DNA of 64,000 bases from Alloalcanivorax profundimaris. GTDB lineage: Bacteria; Pseudomonadota; Gammaproteobacteria; Pseudomonadales; Alcanivoracaceae. This document shows, one piece after another, positions 26,442 to 35,360 of the stretch; within the stretch, counting starts at the first letter, position 1, and the number at the start of each line of letters is the position of its first letter. The DNA lies in NCBI RefSeq assembly GCF_015265435.1, contig NZ_JABJWH010000009.1, forward strand, positions 124,001 through 188,000, given 5' to 3'. Under the pieces are notes generated by a model. It saw nothing but the letters and a program-made list of their open reading frames with translations, did no database searches and was not told the origin of the DNA. A program made the translations under genes and the position numbers.

Positions 26442-27215
26442 TCATCCCCTTATACCGGTGCCGCGATTCAGCAACCACAGCGCCAGGGTGTAAAACACCA
26501 CCACGAACACCAGGATAGCGCCCAAGGCCGCGTAGACGTTGACGTCGCTCACACCCAGAACGCCATAGCGGAATGCGTTCACCATGTAGACGATCGGATT
26601 GATCAGCGTCACCGCGCGCCAGAAGTCCGGCAGCAGATCCAACGAATAGAACACCCCGCCCAGGTAGGTCAACGGCGTCAGCACGAAGTTCGGAATAATG
26701 CTGATGTCGTCGAAATTGCGCGCGAAGGTGGCGTTCAGGAAACCGCCCAGGGAGAACAGCGCCGAGGTCATCACCACCACCGACACGGTGATCCAGGCGT
26801 GCTGCATGGTGAGATCGGTGAAGAACAGGCTGAGCAGGCTGACGATCAGCCCCACCGCCATGCCACGGGCCATGCCGCCGACCACGAAGCCGGTCAGGAT
26901 CACGTAGTTGGGCATCGGCGAGACCAGCATCTCCTCGATGGAATGCTGGAACTTGGTGGAGAAGAACGAACTGACCACGTTGCCGTAGCTGTTCTGGATC
27001 ACGCTCATCATGATCAGGCCGGGCACGATGTACTGCATGTAATCGAAGCCGCCCATGTCGCCGATGCGCCGGCCCACCAGGTTGCCGAAGATCACGAAAT
27101 ACAGGGTCATGGTGATCGCCGGCGGCAGCAGGGTCTGCGGCCAGATGCGGGTGAAGCGGCGGATTTCCTTGACCACGATGGTGCAGAAGGCGACCCATTG
27201 CTGATACGCGCTCAT
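26442..27215 (-). CDS. ABC-2 type transporter permease (YadH-like)
   Basis: Inner-membrane permease of an ABC-2 exporter, 257 aa, with six helices. Residues resembling YadH include [23 protein letters not shown] at the N-terminus, [24 protein letters not shown] in the centre and [15 protein letters not shown]. It pairs with the ATPase encoded immediately upstream; the two overlap by ATGA. Exported substrate unknown (YadGH-type systems are uncharacterised). Confidence 0.92.
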   Translation of the reverse strand: MSAYQQWVAFCTIVVKEIRRFTRIWPQTLLPPAITMTLYFVIFGNLVGRRIGDMGGFDYMQYIVPGLIMMSVIQNSYGNVVSSFFSTKFQHSIEEMLVSPMPNYVILTGFVVGGMARGMAVGLIVSLLSLFFTDLTMQHAWITVSVVVMTSALFSLGGFLNATFARNFDDISIIPNFVLTPLTYLGGVFYSLDLLPDFWRAVTLINPIVYMVNAFRYGVLGVSDVNVYAALGAILVFVVVFYTLALWLLNRGTGIRG

Positions 27216-28162
27216 GAGGCCACCTCCTCGGTCGGCGCCGCCTGGCCGGGCAGGTTCTGCTCCACCAGGCGCACGAACAGTTCCTCCAGCCGGTTGGCCT
27301 TGTTGCGCATGCTCATCACGCGCAGGTCCCGTTCCGCCAGCTCCACGAACAGCTGGTTGAGGTTCTCGGTCTTGGGCACCTCCACCTCCAGGGTGGCGGC
27401 GTCACGCAGGCGCACCTGGAAGCCCGGCAAACGCGGCGCCTCGGTGACCGGCCTGGCCAGGTCGAGAATGAAGGTTTCCACCTGGAGCTTTTCGAGCAGG
27501 GATTTCATGTCGGTGTTCTCGACGATCTGACCGTGGTCGATGATCGCGATGTGCCGGCACAGGGATTCCGCTTCCTCCAGGTAATGGGTGGTGAGAATGA
27601 TGGTGCGGCCCTCTTCGTTGAGGCCGATCAGAAAATCCCACATGGAGCGGCGCAGCTCGATGTCGACGCCGGCGGTGGGCTCATCCAGGATCAGCAGGTC
27701 CGGCTCGTGAACCAGGGCGCGGGCGATCATCAGCCGGCGCTTCATGCCGCCGGAGAGGGTACGCGCCTGGTTCTTGCGCTTGTCCCACAGGCCCAGCTGG
27801 CGCAGGTATTTCTCGGCGCGCTCCCGGGCGATACGCGCCGGGATGCCGTAGAAACCGGCCTGGGTGACGACGATGTCGAACACCTTCTCGAACTGGCCGA
27901 AGTTGAATTCCTGGGGCACCACGCCGATTCTCTGCTTGGCCAGGGCGCGTTCGCGATCCAGATCGTAGCCCAGAATGCTCACGTCGCCGCTGGTTTTGTT
28001 CACCAGGGAACTGACGATGCCGATGGTGGTGGATTTACCGGCGCCGTTGGGCCCCAGCAGCGCGAAGAAATCGCCTTTCTCCACCGTCAGGTCGATGCCC
28101 TTGAGGGCCTCCACGCCGTTGGCGTAGGTTTTTCTGAGATTGCGTATGGTCAGGGCGGACAA
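27212..28162 (-). CDS. ABC transporter ATP-binding protein (YadG-like)
   Basis: ATPase, 316 aa, partner of the YadH-like permease. It has Walker A GPNGAGKSTT (near residue 40), Q-loop region VVPQEFNFGQFEKV, signature LSGGMKRRLMIARAL, Walker B LLILDEPTAGVD and the switch histidine in ILTTHYLEEAE. A C-terminal extension of about 90 residues is present, as in YadG. It starts MSALTIRNLRKTYANG and is the first gene of a two-gene operon. Confidence 0.94.
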   Translation of the reverse strand: MSALTIRNLRKTYANGVEALKGIDLTVEKGDFFALLGPNGAGKSTTIGIVSSLVNKTSGDVSILGYDLDRERALAKQRIGVVPQEFNFGQFEKVFDIVVTQAGFYGIPARIARERAEKYLRQLGLWDKRKNQARTLSGGMKRRLMIARALVHEPDLLILDEPTAGVDIELRRSMWDFLIGLNEEGRTIILTTHYLEEAESLCRHIAIIDHGQIVENTDMKSLLEKLQVETFILDLARPVTEAPRLPGFQVRLRDAATLEVEVPKTENLNQLFVELAERDLRVMSMRNKANRLEELFVRLVEQNLPGQAAPTEEVAS

Positions 28163-28226
28163 GAATCACCTCGCCGTCGGATAAAAGGTCAAGAAAAAGC
28201 CCAAGATGGGGACGAGAACGCGGCTT

Positions 28227-28901
28227 TCAAGCCTCGTCCAGGGAACGGTGACCGTGCTCGCCGCGCCACACCCAGTGCAGGTGGCGCCCTTCGAACCACA
28301 GCCAGAGCCCTTCCATCATCCAGGGCCAGTGCGCTTCGTCGATGGCGTCGCGGCCTTCCAGCTCCGCCACCAGCACCGCCAGGATGGTGTCGTGGGTCAC
28401 GTGCACCGCCAGCGCCCCCGGCGCCGGCTCCCGCTCACGCAGATAGCCCGCCAGCTTGGCGCGGCCCGCCGCCGGCGTCAGCATGCCCTCGAACGGGCGA
28501 CGCAGATGGGCATTGAGAAAACGCAGCGCGCCCATCTTCAGAAAGGTGGGCCCGACCCGGTTGAGATCCTCCACGTAACAGCCCGGCTCCACCAGGGTGC
28601 CGTCGGTGATCACCTCCGGCAGGGTGTCGATCAGGCCGGCCTCGCGGGCGCCCTCGGCCATGGCCGTGGCGGTGTCCACGCAGCGCCCCACCGGGCTGGA
28701 GTAAAAGCCGGATACCGGTCGCTCCAGGCGCGCGCCCCATTCCCGGGCCATGGTCACCCCTTCCGGGGTCAACGGCAGCCGGTAATCGGCGAAACCGTTC
28801 TTGGCCAGTTCGCGCACCGAATGGCGGGTCAACAGGTGGGCCGGCCGGTCGTCCGGCAGCATTTGCAAGGCGTCGTGAAGGCGGGGATGTAATCGGGCCA
28901 T
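28227..28901 (-). CDS. Histidine phosphatase family protein
   Basis: Phosphatase of the histidine-phosphatase (phosphoglycerate mutase-like) superfamily, 224 aa. The catalytic motif is LLTRHSVREL (residues 23-32), and the second catalytic histidine lies in VHVTHDTILAVLVAE. Typical elements LTPEGVTMAREWGARL and FYSSPVGRCVDTATAMAEG are also present. The substrate is not predictable. It is divergent from rnk. Confidence 0.9.
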   Translation of the reverse strand: MARLHPRLHDALQMLPDDRPAHLLTRHSVRELAKNGFADYRLPLTPEGVTMAREWGARLERPVSGFYSSPVGRCVDTATAMAEGAREAGLIDTLPEVITDGTLVEPGCYVEDLNRVGPTFLKMGALRFLNAHLRRPFEGMLTPAAGRAKLAGYLREREPAPGALAVHVTHDTILAVLVAELEGRDAIDEAHWPWMMEGLWLWFEGRHLHWVWRGEHGHRSLDEA

Positions 28902-28965
28902 GTCTTCTCTCTGTGCCCGGTCATCTTACGGGCGGGAGGCGGCGATGCCAACCGCGCACGCGGCG

Positions 28966-28994
28966 CTGGCAAAACCGCGCCGCCCTGCTATGGT
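28966..28994 (+). promoter_or_regulatory. Candidate rnk promoter
   Basis: CTGGCA near 28966-28971 and extended -10 TGC-TATGGT at 28986-28994 are spaced about 17 bp. Transcription would start near 29001, giving a leader of roughly 190 bases before rnk. Confidence 0.45.
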
Positions 28995-29001
28995 GGGCGT
29001 C

Positions 29002-29100
29002 ATGATTTTCACGCAACGCCGACCCGGCGCCCGCCCCACTCCCATTGTTTCCGCCCGCGCGTCCCGCGCCGGCGCGCGCCTGCGCGTCTTCCTCCCCTAA
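29002..29100 (+). CDS. Possible arginine-rich leader peptide (32 aa) in the rnk leader
   Basis: A short open frame begins MIFTQRRPGARP at 29002, about where transcription from the candidate promoter would start, and ends VFLP at 29100. Nine of 32 residues are arginine. The hairpin at 29101-29138 follows at once. I do not recognise it. It could be a regulatory leader peptide, or chance coding in GC-rich leader DNA. Confidence 0.25.
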   Translation: MIFTQRRPGARPTPIVSARASRAGARLRVFLP

Positions 29101-29138
29101 CGCCGGACCCGGTTCAGTATCGCCCCGGGGGTCCGGCG
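29101..29138 (+). promoter_or_regulatory. Stem-loop in the rnk leader
   Basis: CGCCGGACCC and GGGTCCGGCG flank a loop of about 18 bases, 55 bp upstream of the rnk start. It has no T-run. It may be a leader regulatory hairpin. Confidence 0.5.
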
Positions 29139-29192
29139 CCCCGGGGCCCCGATACAACTCTCATTCCAAGCGAACACTGAACGGAGCGCGCC

Positions 29193-29573
29193 ATGACCGC
29201 CCTGCCCCCGATTACCGTTTCCACCCTGGACCGGGACCGCCTGTACGCCCTGCTGGAAAAACACCGCGGCGACGAGGAGGTGGTGGACCACCTCTACGAT
29301 GAACTGGACCGGGCCCGCTACCTGGCCCCGGACGCCATGCCCGATACCGTGGTACGGCTCAACAGCCGCGCCCGCTTCCTCCACGAGGACAGCGGCAAGA
29401 CCCACGAACTGGTGCTGTGCCTGCCCACCGAAGTGGGCGCCGGCGAAGACCGCCTGTCGATTCTCAGCCCGGTGGGCGCCGCCCTGCTCGGCCTGGGCGT
29501 GGGCGACACCATCGAATGGCCCAGCAAGGGCAAGACCCTGCACCTGACCCTGATCGCGGTGGCTCCGGCCTGA
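29193..29573 (+). CDS. rnk: Regulator of nucleoside diphosphate kinase
   Basis: Rnk, 126 aa, an RNA-polymerase-binding protein related to GreA/GreB C-terminal domains and linked in E. coli and P. aeruginosa to NDP kinase levels. A short coiled N-terminus (TVSTLDRDRLYALLEK) is followed by the FKBP-like domain, with LVLCLPTEVGAGEDRLSILSPVG and GLGVGDTIEWPS. The ATG follows GGAGCGCGCC. It has a long structured leader. Single gene. Confidence 0.92.
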   Translation: MTALPPITVSTLDRDRLYALLEKHRGDEEVVDHLYDELDRARYLAPDAMPDTVVRLNSRARFLHEDSGKTHELVLCLPTEVGAGEDRLSILSPVGAALLGLGVGDTIEWPSKGKTLHLTLIAVAPA

Positions 29574-29650
29574 CGCCCTCCCCTGTTTAGGGGACTGCTG
29601 CGCCGGCGCTCCCTGTGGTGCGATTCGTTCCTTGAACAGGAGCGAACGAC

Positions 29651-32311
29651 ATGACAACAACTTCCCTGGCGTCACGGCTGCTGGTGGGGATCGGGCTGCT
29701 GGCGCCGATCGCCACGCCGGTGGGCGCTGAAAGCATCGATGTGGGGGACCGGGAAACCGTGGCCGCCGCCGGCGGCACCCGCCCCAGCCCCTGGCAGGCC
29801 GGTTCCTTTTTGCAGATCGGCGGCGAGCTGATCGTCGGCGCCGGTGGCACCGTGGAGAACGGCCAGGGTTACATCGGCAGCGACTTCACCAATGGCGCCA
29901 CCGGCTCCGTCACCGTCACCGGCACCGACGCGCACTGGGTCAACAGCGACGTTCTCTACGTCGGCGACCTCAGCGACGGCGTCCTCGACATCGAGGACGG
30001 CGGCCGGGTCACCGCCCTGCAAACCTACATCGGTAGCGACCTGGGCGACGGCCAGGTGGTGCTCAGCGGCGACGGCAGCCGCCTGGACGCCGGCAACACC
30101 CTGTCGGTGGGCGAGATCGGCCCGGGCACCCTGACCCTGGGCGCCGGCACCACGGTCACCAACGACCTCGGCTACGTGGGCTCCTTCGCGGACGGCGAAG
30201 GCCTGGTCCAGGTACAAGGCGGCCGCTGGGAGAACCGCGCTGATCTGGTGGTCGGCGGCGACGGCGACGGCCAGGTAAGCATCGGCGCCGGCGGCACCGT
30301 GATCAGCGACAACGGCTTCGTCGGCAGCGGCGCCGGCGGCCAGGGCCGGGTCACCCTGGGCGGCGCGGACGCCGGCTGGGAAATGGTCTCGAACCTGGTG
30401 GTGGGCAGCTACGGCAGCGGCGAGATCACCGTCAACGCCGGCGCCACTCTGTCCAACGGGCTCGCCTTCGTGGGCAGCGAGGCGGGCTCGTCGGGGAGTG
30501 TGACGGTGCTCGGTAACGGCGCGCTGTGGAACAACCGGGGCGCCATTCTTTTGGGCAACAACGGCAACGGCGAGCTTACCATCGCCGATGGCGGCACGGT
30601 GCGCGCCAACGGCGTGGTGGTCGGGGTGAACGCTTCGGGCACCGGCTCGCTGACGCTGGGCGAAGGCGGCACCCTGGAAGCCCCCTGGGTGGATCGGGAC
30701 GCGGGCGCCGGCACCCTGGTGCTGAACGGGAACAACCTGTTCCGCGGCGCCTCCCGGGTGGACGGCGGCGCGCTGATCGTCAACGGCGCAGTGGCCGGCT
30801 CCACGGTGACCGTGGCCGACGGCGCCCTGCTGGGCGGCACCGGCACCCTGGGCGGCGCCCGCCTCACCGACGGCGCCACCCTGGCGCCGGGCAATTCCAT
30901 CGGCACCCTCACCGTGGACGGCGATCTGGTGTTCGAGTCCGGCTCGGTGTTCCAGGTGGAAGGCGCCGGGGACGGCTCGGCGGACCGGGTGCGGGTCACC
31001 GGCGGCGCCACCCTGAACGGCGGCAGCGTGGCGCACATCGACGCCGGCGGCGACTACCAGCCGTTCACCCGCTACACCCTGATCGACGCCGACCAGGGCG
31101 TCACCGGCCGCTTCGACCAGGTCAGCACCAACCTGGCGTTCCTGCAGCCGCTGCTGGACTACGACAGCAACACCGTGAGCCTGCGCCTGGTGCGCAACGA
31201 CGCCACCTTCGCCGGCATGGCGCGCACCGCCAACCAGAGCGCCGCCGCCAACGCCGCCGAGCAACGCGGCATCGGCGACCCGGTGCACGACGCCCTGCTG
31301 CTGCAGGCCGCCGACGGCGCCGCCGTGCGAGCCGCCTTCGACCAACTGGCCGGAGCGGTGTACGCCTCCACCCGGGCGGCGCTGATCGAGGACAGCCGCT
31401 TCCTGCGCCAGGCCGCCGGCGACCGCCTGCGCGCCACCCAGCGCCCCGGCGCCCCCGGCGCCACCCTGCTGGCCCGCGACGCGGACAGCGGCGCCACCGT
31501 CTGGACCCGCGCCTACGGCGCCTGGGCGGACCGCGACGCGGACGGCGGCGTGGCCGGCACCGAACACCGCGCCGGCGGCCTGTTCCTGGGCGCCGACGCC
31601 CGCCCGGCGCCGGGCTGGCGCCTGGGCGCGCTGGCCGGCTACGGCCAGACCCGGCTGGACGTGGACGGCGGCGACAACCGGGCGGAAAGCGACGACTACC
31701 ACCTGGGCCTGTTCGCCGGCACCCGCCTGGACCGCCTGCGGCTCAGCCTGGGCCTGGGCCACAGCCGCCACCAGGTGGATACCGAACGCGGGATCGCCTT
31801 CGACGGCTACCAGGGCCGCGCCGGCGACCGCTACGACGCGACCACCACCCAGCTGTTCACCGAAGCCGGCTACCGCTTCGACGCCGGCCCGGTGGCCCTG
31901 GAACCCTTCGCCGGCCTGGCCCGGGTGCGCTACCAGGAAGACCGCCACCGGGAAACCGGCGACCCGGCCGCCCTCAGCGGCGGCGGCGAGGACGCCGACC
32001 TCAACGTCGCCACCCTGGGCCTGCGCCTGGACACCGGCCTCGGCCTCGCCGGCCTGGACGCCCGCGCCCACGGCACCCTGGGCTGGCAACGCACCACCGG
32101 CGACGTGACCCCGCGCACCGAGCACGGCTTTGCCGGCGGGCAACGCTTCACCGTCACCGGCCTGCCGGTGGCCGACGAAGCGGCCCTGCTGGAAGCCGGC
32201 CTGAGCCTGGCGCCCACGCCGCGCACCCGCCTCGGCCTCGCCTACCAGGGCCGCTTCGCCAGCGACACCCGACAACAAGGCGCCAACCTGACCCTGAACC
32301 TGGAATTCTGA
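29651..32311 (+). CDS. Autotransporter (type V secretion) with VGS-repeat passenger
   Basis: Large outer-membrane autotransporter, 886 aa. It has a signal peptide (residues 1-26, cleavage near TPVGAES) and a passenger of degenerate repeats of about 40-45 residues (about 55-350), each with a GGTV-N-G-VGS/GGxGSVTV pattern of beta-helix type. A pass-through region (about 355-410, GTGTLGGARL) follows, and the C-terminal barrel covers about 615-886. The barrel has a typical WTRAYGAWADRD start and ends in Phe (LTLNLEF). No protease or lipase motif is visible in the passenger. Likely adhesin or biofilm factor. Single gene after rnk. Confidence 0.92.
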   Translation: MTTTSLASRLLVGIGLLAPIATPVGAESIDVGDRETVAAAGGTRPSPWQAGSFLQIGGELIVGAGGTVENGQGYIGSDFTNGATGSVTVTGTDAHWVNSDVLYVGDLSDGVLDIEDGGRVTALQTYIGSDLGDGQVVLSGDGSRLDAGNTLSVGEIGPGTLTLGAGTTVTNDLGYVGSFADGEGLVQVQGGRWENRADLVVGGDGDGQVSIGAGGTVISDNGFVGSGAGGQGRVTLGGADAGWEMVSNLVVGSYGSGEITVNAGATLSNGLAFVGSEAGSSGSVTVLGNGALWNNRGAILLGNNGNGELTIADGGTVRANGVVVGVNASGTGSLTLGEGGTLEAPWVDRDAGAGTLVLNGNNLFRGASRVDGGALIVNGAVAGSTVTVADGALLGGTGTLGGARLTDGATLAPGNSIGTLTVDGDLVFESGSVFQVEGAGDGSADRVRVTGGATLNGGSVAHIDAGGDYQPFTRYTLIDADQGVTGRFDQVSTNLAFLQPLLDYDSNTVSLRLVRNDATFAGMARTANQSAAANAAEQRGIGDPVHDALLLQAADGAAVRAAFDQLAGAVYASTRAALIEDSRFLRQAAGDRLRATQRPGAPGATLLARDADSGATVWTRAYGAWADRDADGGVAGTEHRAGGLFLGADARPAPGWRLGALAGYGQTRLDVDGGDNRAESDDYHLGLFAGTRLDRLRLSLGLGHSRHQVDTERGIAFDGYQGRAGDRYDATTTQLFTEAGYRFDAGPVALEPFAGLARVRYQEDRHRETGDPAALSGGGEDADLNVATLGLRLDTGLGLAGLDARAHGTLGWQRTTGDVTPRTEHGFAGGQRFTVTGLPVADEAALLEAGLSLAPTPRTRLGLAYQGRFASDTRQQGANLTLNLEF

Positions 32312-32391
32312 AACCCTAACGACGCACTCCCGGCCCGGACGCGGCCCGGCTGGAGAACCCGCCTCCGCTACGGACCCGCCCCCCGCTGGAG

Positions 32392-33363
32392 CTAGAGCGA
32401 AGAACGCTCCTTACCCCGGTAGACCCGCAAAATATCCGCCATCACCGCCAAGGCGATCTCCGCCGGCGTCTTGCTGCCCAGCGCCAACCCGATCGGCATG
32501 TGCAACCGCTCGATCTCCGACTCGCTCAAATGGCCGGAACGGCGCAACCGCTCCGCCCGCTTCGCCGACGTGGCCCGGGACCCCATCACGCCGATGTAGA
32601 AGGCCGGCGTGCGCACCGCCTCCATCATCGCCAGATCGTCGATGCGCGGATCATGGGTCAAGGCCACCACCGCGGTGGCCGCGTGGCAGCCCTCCGCCTC
32701 GATGAACAGCGACGGCAACACCTCGCGCACCGTCACCCCGGCCACCGCGAAGTCCGCGCAGGCATCCGGGTCCGGATCGCACACGATCACCTCGAACCCC
32801 ATGGCGGTGGCGAACTCCGCGCAGAAACGGGACACCGGCGAAATGCCGGCGATGATCAAACGCCGGGTGGGGCCCACGCGGATCAGCGCCTCCTCATCCC
32901 GCCGCTCCACCGCCGCCCCCTGGGGCGGCGCGTCCTCCAGCGAGGCGGCGCCGTCGCGCAACGACACCCGGCGGCGGCGCGGGGTACGCCCGGCCATCAC
33001 CTCGTGCAACGCGGCCAGATGCGCCCGCCGGGCCGGCTCCGGCACCCAGTGTTCCACCAGCACGTCCAGGGAGCCGCCGCAGGGCAGCGTCACCCCCGGC
33101 GCGTCCACGCTGTCGCCGCCGTAGCGCACTACCGTGGCCGGCGCCTGGAATTCCCCGGCGCCGATGCGCGCCAGGAAGTCCTCCTCCACGCAGCCGCCGG
33201 ACAGGGAGCCGGCATGGGCGCCGTCGGCGCGCGCCACGAACAGGGAGCCGGGCTCCCGGGGGGAAGAACCGAAAGTGGAAAGGACCGTGCAAAACCACAG
33301 CGCCTCGCCTTCACTCAACCAGGCCCGGGCCTGGGAGACGACCTGAAGATCAAGGTGTTGCAT
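32392..33363 (-). CDS. XdhC/CoxI-family maturation factor for a molybdenum hydroxylase
   Basis: Cytoplasmic molybdenum-cofactor maturation protein, 323 aa. XdhC-type proteins sulfurate and insert the cofactor. Family motifs are FCTVLSTFGSSPREPGSLFV, SLSGGCVEEDFL (residues 52-63), a Rossmann-like RLIIAGISPVSRFCAEFATAMGFEVIV and GVMGSRATSAKRAERL. It is the last gene of a seven-gene minus-strand operon with TRAP transporter and CoxLMS subunits, and it starts 1 bp after the preceding stop. Confidence 0.94.
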   Translation of the reverse strand: MQHLDLQVVSQARAWLSEGEALWFCTVLSTFGSSPREPGSLFVARADGAHAGSLSGGCVEEDFLARIGAGEFQAPATVVRYGGDSVDAPGVTLPCGGSLDVLVEHWVPEPARRAHLAALHEVMAGRTPRRRRVSLRDGAASLEDAPPQGAAVERRDEEALIRVGPTRRLIIAGISPVSRFCAEFATAMGFEVIVCDPDPDACADFAVAGVTVREVLPSLFIEAEGCHAATAVVALTHDPRIDDLAMMEAVRTPAFYIGVMGSRATSAKRAERLRRSGHLSESEIERLHMPIGLALGSKTPAEIALAVMADILRVYRGKERSSL

Positions 33364-34533
33364 TCATTCTCGCCGGAACAGGGATTGGAACCAGGATTTG
33401 ATCACATTCAGCGTCAGGCGTACCACACTCAATCCACTGCCCCCGCCCCGGGAAACCTGGCCACCGGACAACACGCTCTGCACGTTGTCGGCGAACATCC
33501 CGGCCAAAGCACCGACGAAGCTTTTCACCAGGCCGCCCCGGCTGAACTGCGACAACGGCCCGGTGACGCTGTAGGACGCCACGAACTCAATGCGGCAGCG
33601 CTTGCCGGATTCGTCGCCGATCACCGCGAAATCCAGGCCACCGCCGGCGCTGGAACCACTGCGCGCGTCGCGGCCTTCGCCTTCCATGCGGCCCTTGCGG
33701 GTGTCGTCGTCGAAGTGATAGCGGCCGGTGCCCCGGAAGCGCGCGCGGATCGCGCCCAGGGAAATTTCCATCTCCACGTCCAGCTCGTTGCCGTTCACCG
33801 ACAGCAGGCGGGCGCCGGGCACGCAGGGCACCACCCGTTCCACGTCGCTGAGGAAGGCCCACACCTCGTCCACGGGCTTGTTCACGGTGATGGCTTCGCG
33901 CAGGGTCTGGTCGTCACCGCCGGCGCCGTCCGAGGGCGCCGCTTCCACCGCCTCCATCTGGCCGGCGGTGCGCTTGAAGGTGGCCAGTTTCGCGTCACCC
34001 CAGTCCGGCTGCACCGGCGGTGCCACCAGGGTCTGGTCGCCGGCCAGCAGTTCATGCCGGCGCTCGAACACCGAGCGCACCGCGTTGACGATGCCCACGT
34101 AGCCGGTGCAGCGGCAGATATTGCCGCCCAGGGCGATGCGGATCTGTTCGTCGGTCAGCGCGCGGTGACGCAGGATGATGTCGCGGCAGGCCACCAGCAT
34201 GCCGGGCGTGCAGAAACCGCACTGCAGGCCGTGGAACTCCATGAAGGCGTCCTGCAGGGCAGCCATCAGCGGGTCATCGTCACCGCCTTCGATGGTGCGC
34301 ACGCTGCGCCCTTCACAGGCCCGCGCCAGGGTGATGCAGGCACGCACCGGCTGGCCGTCCATTTCCACCGTGCAGGCGCCGCACACGCCGTGCTCGCAGC
34401 CCAGGTGAGTGCCGGTAAGATCCAGGTCGTCGCGCAGGAAATCCGCCAGGCTGGTGCGCGCTTCCACGTGCCCGCTGACGGTCTCCCCGTTCACGTCCAG
34501 CGTCACTTCCGAAAGAGACAGTTTGGTGGTCAT
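33364..34533 (-). CDS. Fusion of 2Fe-2S small subunit (CoxS) and CoxG/SRPBCC domain
   Basis: 389 aa. Residues 1-165 are a complete CoxS/XdhA-type iron-sulfur subunit: plant-type cluster GCEHGVCGAC (C46, C51, C54) and a second cluster CGFCTPGM with NICRCTGYVGIV. Residues about 205-360 are a CoxG/SRPBCC domain (VDEVWAFLSDVERVVPCVPG, FRGTGRYHFDD, GPLSQFSRGGL). CoxG proteins recruit CO dehydrogenase to the membrane. Fusion to the small subunit would anchor the enzyme directly; that is an inference. Start overlaps the CoxM stop (ATGA). Confidence 0.93.
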   Translation of the reverse strand: MTTKLSLSEVTLDVNGETVSGHVEARTSLADFLRDDLDLTGTHLGCEHGVCGACTVEMDGQPVRACITLARACEGRSVRTIEGGDDDPLMAALQDAFMEFHGLQCGFCTPGMLVACRDIILRHRALTDEQIRIALGGNICRCTGYVGIVNAVRSVFERRHELLAGDQTLVAPPVQPDWGDAKLATFKRTAGQMEAVEAAPSDGAGGDDQTLREAITVNKPVDEVWAFLSDVERVVPCVPGARLLSVNGNELDVEMEISLGAIRARFRGTGRYHFDDDTRKGRMEGEGRDARSGSSAGGGLDFAVIGDESGKRCRIEFVASYSVTGPLSQFSRGGLVKSFVGALAGMFADNVQSVLSGGQVSRGGGSGLSVVRLTLNVIKSWFQSLFRRE

Positions 34534-35360
34534 TGAGTCGCTCCAATCTGTGCCAGCGCGCGTCGCACCGCGACCTTGTACAGCTGACGGTTGACCCGAG
34601 GGTAATCGCCCAGGGCGGTGTCCACCGCCGCGTCCAGCACCGCCACGGCGCCGTCCGGGCCGTCGGCGGCGAGCGCTTCGGCCACCGGTTCCAACGGCAC
34701 CGGCGGGCTGTCCAGGGCACCCACCAGCACCCGGCAGTAACCCCGTTCCGGGTCCACCACCACCACGCCGGTGGCCTGGGAGAATTCGCCCACTTTCTTG
34801 CAGAACTTGTAGTAGCCCCAGCGAGCGCTGTCGCTGAGTTTCGGTACGCGTACGCCGGCCAGAATCTCGTTGGGGGCCAGTTCGGTCATGAAGGCCGCCT
34901 GGATAAAGTTTTCCGCCGCCACTTCACGCACGCCCTTCTTGCCGCGCAGCAAGTAGGTGGCGCCCAGACCGGTCATCACGCACACCCAGTCTGCGGCGGG
35001 GTCGGCGTGGGACAGGCTGCCGCCCAACGTGCCCCGGTTGCGCACCGCCCGGTAGGCGATGCGCGAGGCCACCAGCGGCAACATGCCCCGGGCGGCGTCG
35101 GGCACCCGGCCGTCCTCGAAATCCGCATGGCGCACGGCGCCGCCGTAGACGATGGCGTCGCGGCTTTCCTCCACGCCGGCCAGGTCCTCGGCGCGGTGCA
35201 GGTCCACCAGCACCGCCGGCCGCGCCAGGCGCAGGTTGAGCATCGGCCCCAGGGACTGGCCGCCGGCGATGCACTTGGCCTCGTCGCCGTGCTCGGTCAG
35301 CAGGCGTACCGCCTCGGCGCCGTCCCGGGCCGGCAGATAATCAAACTTAACGGGTTTCAT
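34530..35360 (-). CDS. FAD-binding subunit of a molybdenum hydroxylase (CoxM type)
   Basis: 276 aa. It carries FAD for electron transfer from the molybdenum site through the iron-sulfur clusters to an acceptor. Motifs are the FAD/PCMH-type CIAGGQSLGPMLNLRLARP (residues about 32-50), GTLGGSLSHADPAADW and a CO_deh_flav_C domain at the end. It starts MKPVKFDYLPARDG at 35360, overlapping the CoxL stop by ATGA. A much longer frame upstream is read-through in coxL and not a gene. Confidence 0.95.
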   Translation of the reverse strand: MKPVKFDYLPARDGAEAVRLLTEHGDEAKCIAGGQSLGPMLNLRLARPAVLVDLHRAEDLAGVEESRDAIVYGGAVRHADFEDGRVPDAARGMLPLVASRIAYRAVRNRGTLGGSLSHADPAADWVCVMTGLGATYLLRGKKGVREVAAENFIQAAFMTELAPNEILAGVRVPKLSDSARWGYYKFCKKVGEFSQATGVVVVDPERGYCRVLVGALDSPPVPLEPVAEALAADGPDGAVAVLDAAVDTALGDYPRVNRQLYKVAVRRALAQIGATQ

